From positions 101,561-165,560 of the forward strand of contig VXCM01000472.1 of assembly GCA_014773175.1 (NCBI GenBank): a stretch of 64,000 bases of DNA. The letters run 5' to 3'. The position numbers and the translations under genes are program-made. Below, piece after piece: positions 59,401-63,945 of this stretch. Source of the stretch: Lucifuga dentata (lineage: Eukaryota > Chordata > Actinopteri > Ophidiiformes > Bythitidae). The notes below the pieces were generated by a model. It had not been told where the DNA came from. It saw only the letters and a list, made by a program, of their open reading frames with translations, and ran no database searches. How positions within the stretch are numbered: position 1 is the first letter of the stretch; each line of letters begins with the position of its first letter.

Positions 59401-60443
59401 AGATCGTCATTTTCCAACCTTTCCAGTGACTCTTAACAGAAATGACTTCAGAGGTCAAAGTTTCAAGGAAGTATATTAATGCTACAAGGAGAACCCTTTG
59501 GAGCCCTTTTTTCTGAGACTTTTTGTTTTTTTGTTTTTTTAACTCTGGGTTGAACGTTGAAACACTTAAAAAAAAAAAAACAGATTAAAACTCTGTCAGA
59601 GACACTAAGCTCTTTCCTGAACCACCTTCAGACATGGAACATATATTTAACAAACCCTCTCAGTCCACAAAGGTTCCTGTGTTCTGGTTTTACTGCAGGA
59701 CCACATAAATGTATTTCTCTCTTATAGAACATTTCAGAAAGAGTGTGACTCAGCCGAAGTCCTCGCTTGTAACAGCAGGTCGAGTTCACTGTTATGTGTA
59801 ACTCATCACAAGTCAGGCTTGTATTAACTTCTTTAGCCCTGTATTTTATGAAAAAATAAAACTTTTTTGAAAATAAAATATCAACCTTTATGTTTTTCTG
59901 GACTGTATAGAAATGAATGACATTCAGCAGACATGCAGTTTTATTCAGTGAATGTCGTTGTCCATGAGAGCAATGACTTCAGCTTTTAACTTAGAGGAAT
60001 GAATAGACCCCTTTTCATGCAGAAAAAAAAGAAAATATGAACAGAAACAGAAATATGAAAAATATATCAAACAGTTGCTAGTGCTTTGTTACCTTTTATA
60101 TAATTTAAAGTTAAATCTTAATTATTCCAAAGTTTCCATTAAGGACTGTGCAAGGACTATAGGAATGAATTAGTTGAAATGATTAGGATGAAGTGGATAT
60201 TTAAATTTTCATATTGTCTTTTGAATTTTGCTTAATAATTTAACTACAAAACTGTGTGCGTTTGTGCGTGTGCATGTGCATGTGTGTGTGTGTGTGTGCG
60301 CACGTGCGTGCGTGTGTGTGCATGTGTGCGTGTTACTCTCACCTCTCTCTGTTGAATTTGAGTGAATGCAGGATCGCCGGTCGTCTCTGACGGAGATTCC
60401 ACAGGTGTAGTGTGTCATCTGCACAGGCTGTTACCAGCGCCCC
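5671..60443 (-). CDS. stxbp5l: stxbp5l (tomosyn-2), internal 19 coding exons
   Basis: Tomosyn-2 is a large cytosolic syntaxin/SNAP-25-binding protein. It has two N-terminal WD40 propellers of the lethal-giant-larvae type, a hypervariable linker and a C-terminal R-SNARE-like coiled coil, and it restrains vesicle priming and exocytosis (family knowledge). Seen here: 19 exons on the minus strand with matching phases throughout, giving about 701 residues without a break. Landmarks are DDTLHLWNLRQRRPAIL, WLYVGTERGNTHIVNIE, THPGPVVHLSDSPKDEGK, HHEGKQFMCSHSDGSLTLW, EPYAVVVLLEKDLIVVDL, FENPYPMDIHESPVTC and FCMRGLSNFYSDSKKRIRT. The last motif and HVNGHCTSPTSQ identify the STXBP5L paralogue rather than STXBP5. 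The start codon, first exons, stop and SNARE motif lie outside the window. The gene appears functional. Exon order below follows transcription. Confidence 0.96.
6913..7165. repeat. Interspersed repeat, copy related to 30590-30800
   Basis: Shared elements in the same order with the copy near 30.6-30.8 kb: a block around TTCTCACTTTCACTTATCTC, a GAGAGAG run, GGCCAATCACTGCATGAA, and TTACAACTTTTGTC. The polyA run with an N at 7016 lies inside. The family is unknown to me. Confidence 0.45.
8331..8372. repeat. (CA)n microsatellite
   Basis: About 21 uninterrupted AC units, preceded by an interrupted CA/CG/TG region from about 8270. Confidence 0.95.
9465..9518 (-). CDS. stxbp5l: stxbp5l exon 18 in window (linker cassette 3, 54 nt)
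   Basis: 54 nt, phase 1 in and out, encoding KGPGRKLSLPTDLKTDL. The RKLSLPTDLK core is the sequence found in the paralogue STXBP5 just before its RSRSSS segment. Acceptor TTGTTTCAG, donor GTACGGTA. It stands alone between introns of about 9 and 3.6 kb, as expected for an alternative exon. The coding call rests on the motif, the splice sites and the phase match; inclusion in transcripts is inferred. Confidence 0.86.
11219..11253. repeat. (GT)n microsatellite
   Basis: About 17 TG units followed by GCGTGCGTGCGCACGC, a short alternating purine-pyrimidine tract. Confidence 0.95.
11481..11555 (+). mobile_element. Diverged fragment of TTAA palindromic MITE
   Basis: Starts AGGACCATTCTGG, followed by TTTTGCATGTTTGAGCCCAA, closely resembling the arm ends of the elements at 40124, 42451 and 51195. 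The TTAA flank is not preserved and no second arm is evident. Confidence 0.6.
12579..13090. mobile_element. Element with ~65-bp inverted ends
   Basis: The left end contains GACATTTCACCACTCATCCA and ends near CTCAGTTCTGAG. The right end contains TGGATGAGTGGTGAAACGTC after CTCAGAACTAAAGAAG. The inverted repeats are imperfect over about 65 bp and enclose about 370 bp without coding capacity. The ATGAGTGGTGAAACGTCTTC end is a common interspersed motif in teleost genomes (recollection); I do not assign a superfamily. Confidence 0.6.
14363..14398. repeat. A-homopolymer with single-N gap (14381)
   Basis: Poly-A run broken by an N. The true length is uncertain, because the two contig ends probably overlap inside the run. 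Confidence 0.8.
15570..15602. repeat. Perfect inverted repeat, 16-bp arms
   Basis: ATGACACCACACTGTG, one central base, then its exact reverse complement. It would form a tight hairpin. Intronic, with no neighbouring gene end that it could terminate. Confidence 0.9.
17644..17728. repeat. (CA)n microsatellite with N at 17702
   Basis: The longest CA tract in the window, interrupted by an N and one TA. Length is unreliable because the gap falls inside the array. Confidence 0.9.
18517..18582 (-). CDS. stxbp5l: stxbp5l exon 17 in window (linker cassette 2, 66 nt)
   Basis: 66 nt, phase 1 in and out, encoding LTELSDNQQSLDMERSKSPT and S. The RSKSPTS motif is conserved in both tomosyn paralogues and carries likely proline-directed phosphorylation sites (inference). 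Acceptor TTGCGGCAG, donor GTAACAAC. Confidence 0.95.
18583..19827 (-). other. Intron between exons 16 and 17
   Basis: 1.2 kb of AT-rich sequence plus a C-run with an N at 19749. No feature recognised beyond the flanking splice sites. Confidence 0.7.
19828..19896 (-). CDS. stxbp5l: stxbp5l exon 16 in window (linker cassette 1, 69 nt)
   Basis: 69 nt, phase 1 in and out, encoding FCMRGLSNFYSDSKKRIRT and SYQ. This motif identifies STXBP5L. Acceptor CCTGACAG, donor GTAAGTCA. On the coding strand an unusually long pyrimidine-rich tract (plus 19920-20460) lies just upstream. Being symmetric it can be skipped without frameshift. Confidence 0.96.
19920..20460 (-). promoter_or_regulatory. Very long polypyrimidine tract upstream of exon 16
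   Basis: The plus strand is purine-rich (GGAAGG, GAGGGA, AAGAAG types) for over 500 bases, so the stxbp5l pre-mRNA carries a CU-rich tract ending near the exon 16 acceptor at 19897. CU-rich tracts bind PTB-type splicing repressors (general knowledge); a regulatory role is inference. An assembly duplication at N 20192 (20128-20191 equals 20193-20256) inflates it by about 64 bases. Confidence 0.5.
21790..21845. repeat. Compound (GT)n(GA)n microsatellite
   Basis: About 15 GT units followed by an interrupted run of GA units. Confidence 0.95.
22602..22753 (-). CDS. stxbp5l: stxbp5l exon 15 in window
   Basis: 152 nt, leaving with one base (phase 1). It encodes FGNCNGLAVVDYLQKTILL, MSTLDLYGATDPYQRL and the basic patch TRSPRRNRQSTS that opens the hypervariable linker. 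Acceptor GTGTGCAG, donor GTAGGAGA. It is separated from exon 14 by a 6.8-kb intron full of transposon remnants. Confidence 0.97.
24159..26644 (+). pseudogene. hAT transposase (GTF2IRD2/Charlie-like), broken
   Basis: Transposase of a cut-and-paste element. It starts MATLDKKRKVDSEGRRF, then a BED-type zinc-finger remnant (CLICQ, then VKRHYQT), the catalytic-core motif ACDESTDASDTAQLL and IHQQILCAKHL. The C-terminal hAT dimerisation block reads LCEQTLSVMNLNKNRL, RSRLSDFHLRDILRIS. Damage: in-frame TGA at 24249-24251, another TGA after LASQQ, frameshifts near 24330 and 24690, and a LINE insertion at 25382-25846. Separately, artefactual duplications sit at N 24902, 26310 and 26552. The closest family I recognise is the Charlie-type transposase co-opted in GTF2IRD2; here it is plainly dead. 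Confidence 0.9.
25382..25846 (+). mobile_element. L2-like LINE 3' fragment nested in hAT
   Basis: A 5'-truncated non-LTR element. An open frame (about 25412-25669) reads LHGLAQPYLSELLTPYTPAR, FRAFAYRAPYLWNTLPLHVK and FKSRLKTHLYSL. This is the C-terminal tail typical of fish L2/Rex1-type reverse transcriptases (recollection; clade uncertain). The 3' end is AATAAA followed by a (TTGA)n tail. A short ATAAC repeat flanks it (25377-25381, 25847-25851). Removing it rejoins the hAT frame as VDI-TKHLNAL. Confidence 0.85.
27840..27959. repeat. (GT)n and (CTTT)n microsatellites
   Basis: About 17 GT units at 27840-27875 and eight TTTC units at 27928-27959, about 50 bases apart. Confidence 0.95.
29522..29647 (-). 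CDS. stxbp5l: stxbp5l exon 14 in window
   Basis: 126 nt. It encodes VKDRVVRV, PPGYQAELVIQLLWVDGEP and PQQITSLAINSAYG, ending inside a Leu codon. Acceptor TTTTTCAG, donor GTAAGTCA. The segment is nearly identical to mammalian tomosyn-2 and belongs to the second propeller. Confidence 0.97.
29883..30051 (-). CDS. stxbp5l: stxbp5l exon 13 in window (low-complexity linker)
   Basis: 169 nt. It encodes MRLQCESEDIISPSES, then a Ser/Pro/His-rich stretch including QHQHQHPSSPGS, then EGIKDSIPGLK. The family counterpart (RLQYDVEDI...GVTKDSIPCL) sits in the loop between propeller strands. The acceptor TCACTAG is chosen because it keeps the frame; an alternative CCCTAG six bases upstream would break it. 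Donor GTAAGATT. Confidence 0.9.
30052..30919 (-). other. Intron between exons 12 and 13, with repeat copy
   Basis: 0.87 kb. Bases 30590-30800 resemble the repeat at 6913-7165, sharing CACTTTCACTTTGACTTCTC-like, GGCCAATCATTGCATGAA and TTACAAATTTTGTC segments. The rest is AT-rich. Confidence 0.5.
30920..31138 (-). CDS. stxbp5l: stxbp5l exon 12 in window
   Basis: 219 nt. It encodes TLQMLYKLKTSKVFEK, a charged loop PKPGEGRAAELV, EEDPYAVQMVNWCP, HSRIFCVVGISAHIILYRF and SKYDANTQIVV. Acceptor ATACCCAG. The donor is chosen as GTGAGATA because it keeps the phase with exon 13 and matches the family boundary; a GTATTAAG donor 30 bases on is less consistent. Confidence 0.92.
31305..31345 (-). CDS. stxbp5l: stxbp5l exon 11 in window (41-nt microexon-like)
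   Basis: Only 41 nt, encoding HADGSVKFWDASA with split codons at both ends. Phases agree with exon 10 (ends GG) and exon 12 (starts TC). Acceptor TGCTCAG, donor GTAAGTCC. Skipping it would shift the frame, so it should be constitutive. Confidence 0.95.
31346..32048 (-). other. Intron between exons 10 and 11
   Basis: 0.7 kb, AT-rich, no repeat or exon recognised. Confidence 0.7.
32049..32116 (-). CDS. stxbp5l: stxbp5l exon 10 in window
   Basis: 68 nt, phase 0 in and two bases of Gly out. It encodes EWPISGGTWTIGSH then TYPEIIITG. Acceptor CCTTTCAG, donor GTATCGTA, which lacks the usual +5 G and is the weakest donor in the set. Mammalian sequence here reads WNLGAQ where this fish has WTIGSH. 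Confidence 0.94.
32117..32821 (-). other. Intron between exons 9 and 10, with N duplication
   Basis: 0.7 kb. Bases 32358-32421 and 32423-32486 are identical around the N at 32422, an assembly overlap. The rest is AT-rich without features. Confidence 0.8.
32822..32969 (-). CDS. stxbp5l: stxbp5l exon 9 in window
   Basis: 148 nt. It encodes FPV, FENPYPMDIHESPVTC, TAYFADCPPDIIPILYSIG and AKHKKTGFSQK, ending in phase 0. Acceptor TTTTGCAG, donor GTAAGGAT. The IHESPVTC and YFADCP motifs are tomosyn/LGL signatures in the second propeller. Confidence 0.97.
32970..33747 (-). other. Intron between exons 8 and 9
   Basis: 0.78 kb with an A-run broken by an N at 33098 and a GT array at 33702-33733 near the donor of exon 8. 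No exon. Confidence 0.75.
33748..33820 (-). CDS. stxbp5l: stxbp5l exon 8 in window
   Basis: 73 nt. It encodes IQ plus EPYAVVVLLEKDLIVVDL and TQS, a hydrophobic beta-strand pair conserved in tomosyns. Acceptor ATCTTACAG, donor GTATGTAT. A GT microsatellite lies about 15 bases inside the downstream intron (33702-33733). Confidence 0.96.
34180..34960 (+). mobile_element. Interspersed element, copy 1 (inverted to 60838-61680)
   Basis: Shares long stretches with the reverse complement of 60838-61680: ACATTCTGGTTAATTTCAAA, a CTGAAAGGGCAAAGAATTAA block, CATTGGGCATCCA, CTCTGCTCAGCTTTACTAGG, TTGATATGCAA-type sequence and a CT/GA microsatellite at the same internal position (34671-34694). Both start with a short coding-like segment (around KGAIIAQRRFLGYDIF in the better copy). 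I do not recognise the family. Confidence 0.65.
35647..35691. repeat. (TTA)n microsatellite
   Basis: About 14 ATT units, one interrupted by ATG. Confidence 0.95.
36256..36410 (-). CDS. stxbp5l: stxbp5l exon 7 in window
   Basis: 155 nt. It encodes EPFVI, then FSGGLSYDKAGRRPTLTIM, HGKAITVLEMDYPIVEF and CETPYNN, the tomosyn/LGL core between the two propellers. Acceptor TTCCACAG, donor GTGAGTGC. The reading frame is intact and phases match both neighbours. Confidence 0.97.
36411..37634 (-). other. Intron between exons 6 and 7
   Basis: 1.2 kb, AT-rich with a few GAATGA-like runs near 36680. No repeat family or exon recognised. Confidence 0.7.
37635..37710 (-). CDS. stxbp5l: stxbp5l exon 6 in window
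   Basis: 76 nt, entering after one base and leaving with two. It encodes a basic loop (KIQKDGRK) followed by ESCKPILKVEYKT. Acceptor CAATTCAG, donor GTACATG, which is a weaker donor than its neighbours. The loop differs slightly from mammals, as expected of a surface-exposed insert. Confidence 0.95.
38053..38187. repeat. (AAT)n microsatellite duplicated at N 38121
   Basis: Two AAT arrays, each followed by AACACTTTCCAG, separated by an N. The second is probably an assembly duplicate, so repeat number is uncertain. Confidence 0.85.
38195..38695 (+). repeat. Interspersed repeat copy A (uninterrupted)
   Basis: Matches 48190-48348 plus 49442-49690 in the same orientation. Shared points are ATTAATCTGAAG / GCTAATCTGAAG, a TTTACTTA..GTTAA / ATTAA step, TGGTTCTAGATC, AATAGAT, GTTCACACCACAAA and AACCACATACGTAG-like text. 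This copy lacks the MITE present in copy B. Family unknown. Confidence 0.6.
38861..38984 (-). CDS. stxbp5l: stxbp5l exon 5 in window
   Basis: 124 nt, phase 0 in and one base out. It encodes AIHSVSW, then HHEGKQFMCSHSDGSLTLW and NLRNTTKPFQVTIPH, a complete WD40 blade with a GH/WD-like pattern. Acceptor GATCCAG, donor GTGAGAC. Among the most strongly conserved exons seen here. Confidence 0.97.
38985..41626 (-). other. Intron between exons 4 and 5
   Basis: 2.6 kb, including the palindromic TTAA MITE at 40124-40787 and a short GT tract around 41071-41093. No exon. Confidence 0.7.
40124..40787. mobile_element. Near-complete palindromic TTAA MITE, copy 1
   Basis: Flanked by TTAA on both sides (40120-40123, 40788-40791). 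Begins AGGACCAACCAGCC and ends in the inverse, GCCAGTATGGTCCT. The two arms of about 300 bp mirror each other (TTGAGCCTAATATATTCAAT, CCAGACTGCCATTGG, GGTAATCCATCATCGCAAAC), leaving only a short loop near 40440-40490. TTAA targets point to piggyBac or Kolobok relatives. No coding capacity. Confidence 0.85.
41627..41710 (-). CDS. stxbp5l: stxbp5l exon 4 in window
   Basis: 84 nt, phase 0 in and 0 out, so skipping would keep the frame. It encodes LLIGFESGTIVQWDL followed by RVKKADFRIYYDE, a WD40 repeat with its WD dipeptide. Acceptor TTCTGCAG, donor GTGAGTTT. Palindromic MITEs lie on both sides at 40124-40787 and 42451-43030. Confidence 0.96.
42282..42319. repeat. (GT)n microsatellite
   Basis: About 18 GT units followed by GCGTGCGTGCGCGC. 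Confidence 0.95.
42451..43030. mobile_element. Palindromic TTAA MITE, copy 2
   Basis: TTAA at 42447-42450 and 43031-43034. Ends AGGACCATACCAACC and GGCTGGTATGGTCCT. The left arm lacks the middle block present in copy 1, so the palindrome is only partial. The first 66 bases (42446-42511) are duplicated at 42513-42578 across an N, an assembly artefact. Confidence 0.85.
44871..45260. repeat. Possible diverged transposon remnant
   Basis: GC-richer island with tandem-like CCGGACTCCGGTCC and CAGATCCAGACC text and a broken open frame on the minus strand, next to a C-run with an N. It resembles the ends of some fish hAT elements only in general style; the identity is a guess. Confidence 0.25.
45466..45507. 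repeat. (CT)n microsatellite
   Basis: About 20 uninterrupted CT units. Confidence 0.95.
45785..45822. repeat. (CT)n microsatellite
   Basis: About 19 CT units, roughly 280 bases from a similar array. Confidence 0.95.
46226..46289 (-). CDS. stxbp5l: stxbp5l exon 3 in window
   Basis: 64 nt: one base completing Leu, then STK plus THPGPVVHLSDSPKDEGK, ending in phase 0. Acceptor CTGCCACAG, donor GTGAGTAG. It is a small exon isolated between introns of about 4.5 and 10 kb. The serine- and aspartate-rich loop is diagnostic of tomosyns. Confidence 0.95.
48190..49690 (+). repeat. Interspersed repeat copy B, interrupted by a MITE
   Basis: Left part about 48190-48348 and right part about 49442-49690 match copy A at 38195-38695 in order. 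The 1.1-kb MITE sits between them. Confidence 0.6.
48349..49441. mobile_element. PIF/Harbinger-like MITE
   Basis: Inverted ends GGCTGGATTTGCACTAC and GTAGTGTAAATCCAGCC, flanked by TTA on both sides (48346-48348, 49442-49444). TTA/TAA target duplications are characteristic of PIF/Harbinger. Internally, TCCGATTTTTTG-like and TATCTGATTC-like segments are partly palindromic. No transposase frame. Confidence 0.7.
50000..50193. repeat. Two (CA)n microsatellites
   Basis: CA arrays at 50000-50024 and 50151-50193, separated by about 125 bases of unique sequence. Confidence 0.95.
50290..50475 (+). repeat. Short interspersed repeat fragment
   Basis: Contains GAAAAAACTCCCTAAAAACC and GGAAGAAACCTCGGAGAGG, motifs that recur widely in teleost intergenic repeats (recollection). 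No tRNA-like boxes were confirmed. Confidence 0.4.
51195..52293. mobile_element. TTAA MITE, copy 3, chimeric and interrupted
   Basis: TTAA at 51191-51194 and 52294-52297, ends AGGACCATACTAGCC and GGCCTGTATAGTCCT. The left half follows the variant seen at 57670 (ATAAAACCGTATTTC, AATCAAATATTCAAG), while the right half matches copies 1 and 2. A 517-bp element interrupts it at 51717-52233. Confidence 0.8.
51717..52233. mobile_element. 517-bp non-autonomous element nested in MITE copy 3
   Basis: Interrupts the MITE at a point where copy 1 reads GTAACGTTATGTGTATG. The ends are CTGTGACGAGTGGGG and ..AAATGTGACAG (short inverted CTGT-AC), with TTA on both sides. It contains two and a half tandem copies of a GACCAGGCAGGCAGAAATGG unit near 52140-52220. 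Superfamily uncertain; the TTA flank suggests Harbinger, but an LTR origin cannot be excluded. Confidence 0.6.
53431..53461. repeat. Short (CA)n tract
   Basis: About nine to ten CA units preceded by CGCACGCATGCA. Confidence 0.9.
54560..55280 (-). pseudogene. Rex3 reverse transcriptase, C-terminal part, truncated
   Basis: Minus-strand frame with FEAECEATRMRISTSKSETM, EEFKYLRVLFTSEGRMEREI, LSIYQSIYVPILTYGHELWV and IERSQLRWFGHLIRMPPG, followed in other frames by the GC-rich tail region. These are the standard post-catalytic RT motifs of the Rex3 clade. Catalytic residues are not in this part; a frameshift follows the MPPG motif near 54760. Confidence 0.88.
55300..55419 (+). pseudogene. Rex3 RT core segment, inverted
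   Basis: Plus-strand frame LFGGLRIASLLFADGVVLLA then SSDSDLQPALSRFEAECEAT. The motif FADG corresponds to the catalytic FADD, with the second Asp replaced by Gly. The segment ends at FEAECEAT, exactly where the minus-strand part begins, so the two overlap by about eight codons. Confidence 0.88.
55499..55534. repeat. (CA)n microsatellite, interrupted
   Basis: About 17 CA units with GC and TA interruptions. Confidence 0.9.
56427..56465. repeat. (CAT)n microsatellite near exon 2
   Basis: About 13 ATC/CAT units, some 65 bases inside the intron downstream of exon 2. Confidence 0.95.
56531..56665 (-). CDS. stxbp5l: stxbp5l exon 2 in window
   Basis: 135 nt. It completes the split Arg and encodes ITFCHLPFQSKWLYVGTERG, NTHIVNIE and GYVIMWNKAIE, ending inside a Leu codon (CT). 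Acceptor TTTTCTAG, donor GTGAGTT. The sequence is nearly identical to the mammalian tomosyn propeller segment, so strong purifying selection is expected. Confidence 0.96.
57670..58040 (+). mobile_element. TTAA MITE variant, single arm
   Basis: Begins AGGACCATGCTGG, CATATTTCAGCCCAATAAGT, then ACATAAAACCGTATTTTAC and AATCAAATGTTCAGGTGATA. It matches the left half of the element at 51195. No clear right arm and no TTAA flank, so it is truncated. The right limit is approximate. Confidence 0.65.
60256..60331. repeat. (GT)n tract with CG steps
   Basis: Alternating purine-pyrimidine stretch (GTGTGCGTGTGCATGTG type), ending about ten bases before the exon 1 donor. Confidence 0.9.
60343..60443 (-). 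CDS. stxbp5l: stxbp5l exon 1 in window (WD40 blade)
   Basis: 101 nt, entering in phase 0 and leaving with two bases of an Arg codon. It encodes GALVTACADD, then DDTLHLWNLRQRRPAIL and HSLKFNRE, a canonical WD40 strand of the first tomosyn propeller. The acceptor is ..TGTAG and the donor GTGAGAG. The preceding family motif (GVDCYCQHESGAA) was searched for up to base 64000 and not found, so the previous exon is probably beyond the window. Confidence 0.95.
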
Positions 60444-60837
60444 CTACAGGCCAATAAATAAATGAATATCAGCGCTGAATCGTTATGAGGATACATATAC
60501 TCAACGTGGTGCTGATGCTGATGCTCAGCTCTGTCCTTCTAAGAACCAGCCTGTTTCCAGTAGTTTGGGTGCTGAACGTCCAACTTTTTAACAAACTTTG
60601 CAGACATGGGTATGTCAACGACAGCAACAAACTATCAGGAACTCATGTTATTTTATTTAAAACTCTAATGCTAGCCTTTCAAATACACCTCAATAACCAT
60701 AAACAGATGTTAATGCTGTTGATTTCATTGTTAAACAGTATGCTAAAATACTCTTAGTCACTGCTGCTGCTTCTTTTTCCAGGCCAGATGATGGTGGGGG
60801 TTCAGGTAAACAACAATGTGTGCCCTGACTGTAGTGA

Positions 60838-61130
60838 CTCCAATTTACATTGGAGGAAATATGCATAACGGCAGCATGAAATTTCCATCTATGCATATTG
60901 GGAAAGCAACTACAACACATTTTCTCCTACCCAGTACACAACACTAAGAGCTACTGCACAAACAAGCACAAATATGCATCCAGACAAAAAAAAAAAAAAA
61001 AAAAANAAAAAAAAAAAAAAAAAAACATTAAACAAAGTACCACAGCAGGAGCTCAGGGTGTAGCTTAATTGATATGCAATATACTGTAATCATCATGGCA
61101 GGTGAAGAGCACAACACACACACATGCACG

Positions 61131-61168
<38 letters not shown>

Positions 61169-61680
61169 TTATACAGATCTTCCTAGTAAAGCTGAGCAGA
61201 GTGTGTTTCTGTCTTTTCTGTATTAGCAGGAGGCGACTTGAGCCACTTTCTGATATTCATATTTACTAGTATAACAACAAATAGCTAACTACAGATATGC
61301 GCACAAACGTGACAGAGTCTGTATAGTGTATAATCCCGCCTAACGTAATGTAGATACGTAGTTACGTCATTGGATGCCCAGTGATTACGTTTATTTAATT
61401 CTTTGCCCTTTCAGTATTTTTAATATTTTGTCAAAACAGATTTGTATATTATTTTTTAAGTTATAAAACCATCAATGGAAAATTCATTTGAAATTAACCA
61501 GAATGTCTATGGACGGACTGAGCAATCTGACTGGGCGGGCTCTGCCCCCTCGGGCCCACCCAAAACGATGGGTCTGTCCTGAATGACAATTAGTAAATGT
61601 CTGTTGTTGCTCTAATCCATGAAAGATGTCATATCCCAAGAAACGCCTCTGTGCAATGATAGCACCTTTCTCAATGCTGT
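60838..61680 (-). mobile_element. Interspersed element, copy 2 (inverted to 34180-34960)
   Basis: Reverse complement of the 34.2-34.9 kb copy, with an A-run and N at 61006 and a CA/GA microsatellite (61120-61168). Its 5' part on the minus strand encodes MNSIEKGAIIAQRRFLGYDI and FHGLEQQQTF, coding-like but unrecognised. Confidence 0.65.
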
Positions 61681-61892
61681 TCATCTCAAACGCTAAAGTC
61701 AAAGCAAGCTAGCAAGCTAACTGAAAGTGGAGTTGTACATTGTTGTTACAAAAGCTCTCAGCAGATTTTTTTTTTTTTTTTTTTTTTTTAGGAAGTACTG
61801 TCTGCAGCTTTTTTTTTCTTTTGCAACATTTGATGATACATGCTAACTGCAAGAGAAGCAGTTTAAAGGACAGCCAAGCGTGCAATAGGAGC

Positions 61893-61896
<4 letters not shown>

Positions 61897-61927
<31 letters not shown>
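61897..61927. repeat. (GT)n microsatellite
   Basis: About 15 GT units. Confidence 0.95.
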
Positions 61928-61931
<4 letters not shown>

Positions 61932-62092
61932 GAGAAGGCATGATCTGTCTGTTTGGGCATCTATTTATCCAGTCATGCATGTTTGCAGAACATGAACTCT
62001 CCAAACCTCAAGGATGATCCTTATAACTTGTGAGCAAAGCATGAGCATTCACATAAACAATAAAACATGGACACACAGAGCCACATGCAGGT

Positions 62093-62094
<2 letters not shown>

Positions 62095-62138
<44 letters not shown>
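62095..62138. repeat. (CA)n microsatellite
   Basis: About 21 CA units. Confidence 0.95.
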
Positions 62139-62139
<1 letters not shown>

Positions 62140-62879
62140 TCCCTCTCTTAGAAAAGCCACTGTCCATTATCAGAGAGGATTTATTCATGGTTATTTCAGT
62201 CTATTCCCCATGGCAGCAGACAGCAGATGGAGACTTGCTGTCATTTCTCACTGGCCAAAAACTGATATGTTGACACTGAAAGTAAATTGAAAGAAACTGT
62301 CAGTGCAGCTCAGAGTTCTTGATGATTCCGTTATGTTTCCCTGTGACCCTGTGGACGAGGATGTTTGTCTTTTCTGGATGTAATGACTCGCTGAACATGA
62401 GTTCTTCCTGTTCGCCTGTCAGTGACTATCAGCACATCAGGAAATGATAGAAGCTTTCGGTATCCTGTCATGTGGATGACGCTCAAAATCATTATGTTGA
62501 TAGAATGTACCTGGTGAAAAAATCTGAAATAAGAAAAAAAAAAAAAAAAAAACNAAAAAAAAAAAAAAAAAACCCTACGTCAGGTCTTCTTTGAGACCAG
62601 TGGAAGTTTCCTACTCTGCTCCATCTCACATTCATATTCAGACAGTTCAACTTCAGGCCACTGGACAGCATCAGATCCACAGAATTGTCTTTTCTATTAT
62701 ACTACAATATTACAATATAGTGATATTAAATATATATTTAATGTAGACAATAATGACAGTTTCTAGTTGTCAGAGGAGAGAGGGTTTGGACAACTGATCA
62801 GGATGCCTTCTAGACATCTCAATGTGAGGTATTCCAGTCACATTCAATAGGGCAGAAACAGAATACACCAGAGGGATTA

Positions 62880-63105
62880 TTTATCTCATATGGCCCAGCA
62901 ATGCCTTGGTATCCTCCAGGACATCCTCTGGAGAAGGGGCCTAAAGAAAAATCAGTAAATGAAATGAAAGGAAGAGCTGGAAGTTGTGGCTATGGAGAGG
63001 GATGTATGGGCTATTTTTGCTTAGCTTGTTGCCTACTCAATTAGGAGTGGAAAATGGATGGATGGATGGATGGATGGATGGATGGATGGATGGATGGATG
63101 GATGG
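62880..63105 (+). mobile_element. Rex3 3' end with (GATG)n tail, old copy
   Basis: AGCAATGCCTTGGTATCCTC, AGAGCTGGAAGTTGTGGC and GAGAGGGATGTATGGGCT align, with many substitutions, to the tail of the Rex3 copy at 54544-55419. It ends in about twelve GATG units (63056-63105). Older and more diverged than the other copy. Confidence 0.7.
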
Positions 63106-63945
63106 ACAGTCTTGACAGAGCAACAAACAATACCACTTTTTAGACACGAACAGACATTAGATGAGTTTGGATGATGACTGAGTAAAAAAAAAAATCATAA
63201 AATCACACTGAGCAAAGTATGATATAAACTAAAAAGCATGATATAAACTAGTTTCAGTCATAGTTATTAGGATGATTGTAAATGGTTGTAAGAGCTAAAT
63301 TCCATGATCCCAGTGTGTTTCTGCTAGCAGGGAGCCACTGAAGATCGACACCCAGGAGAGAATTAGGCTTAGATTACAGGCTTAATCATGGGATTAGAGA
63401 CTGCATACAGTCCAAGGGAGGATGAAAAAAAAATTGCTTTCCATTGATTCCCATCTTGGTAAACAATTTCTCCATGTTCATGTATTTTTTTTTTTTTTAT
63501 CTCTCCTCCACACAGCAATAAATATCCATTACAGTGAGTCAGTCTTATACTGAACCCTCGACTGTTAAAGCAAAATGTTATATCATACTATCATACAACG
63601 AGGTGATGCACTTCTGCTATTTTCAAACTACTTTTCAAATCACCTTGTTCCAACCAAACACACATTTTGAAGTGTTTGATAAAAATGGAGAGGGCTGTCT
63701 AATATTGCATATTTTTACATTTGTTTTTGAATAAAAAGATTGATAGGACATGTTGTGGACTTTGTGTGATTGTGAAAGCTTGTTCAGCACCACTCATCTA
63801 TTTTCAATGGTTTCACACTATTTTAGTCACAGAAAACATACACACACATAAAAGTTTATGTGCATTTCTTCAAAAACTAGCCAGATTTTATTATTTGTGA
63901 AGCATATAGAATTTATTACATTCAATAATTTATAATTGTTAATGC

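Larger units (their letters stand above)
56666..60342 (-). other. Intron between exons 1 and 2
   Basis: 3.7 kb. Holds a TTAA MITE fragment (57670-58040), a T-run with N at 58186, A-runs, and a GT/GC-rich tract at 60256-60331 next to the donor of exon 1. No exon recognised. Confidence 0.7.

Noticed and set aside
62281..62520. Relatively GC-balanced stretch considered as the missing upstream tomosyn exon
   Set aside because: No minus-strand frame gives the expected GVDCYCQHESGAA-type motif or a suitable splice pair.
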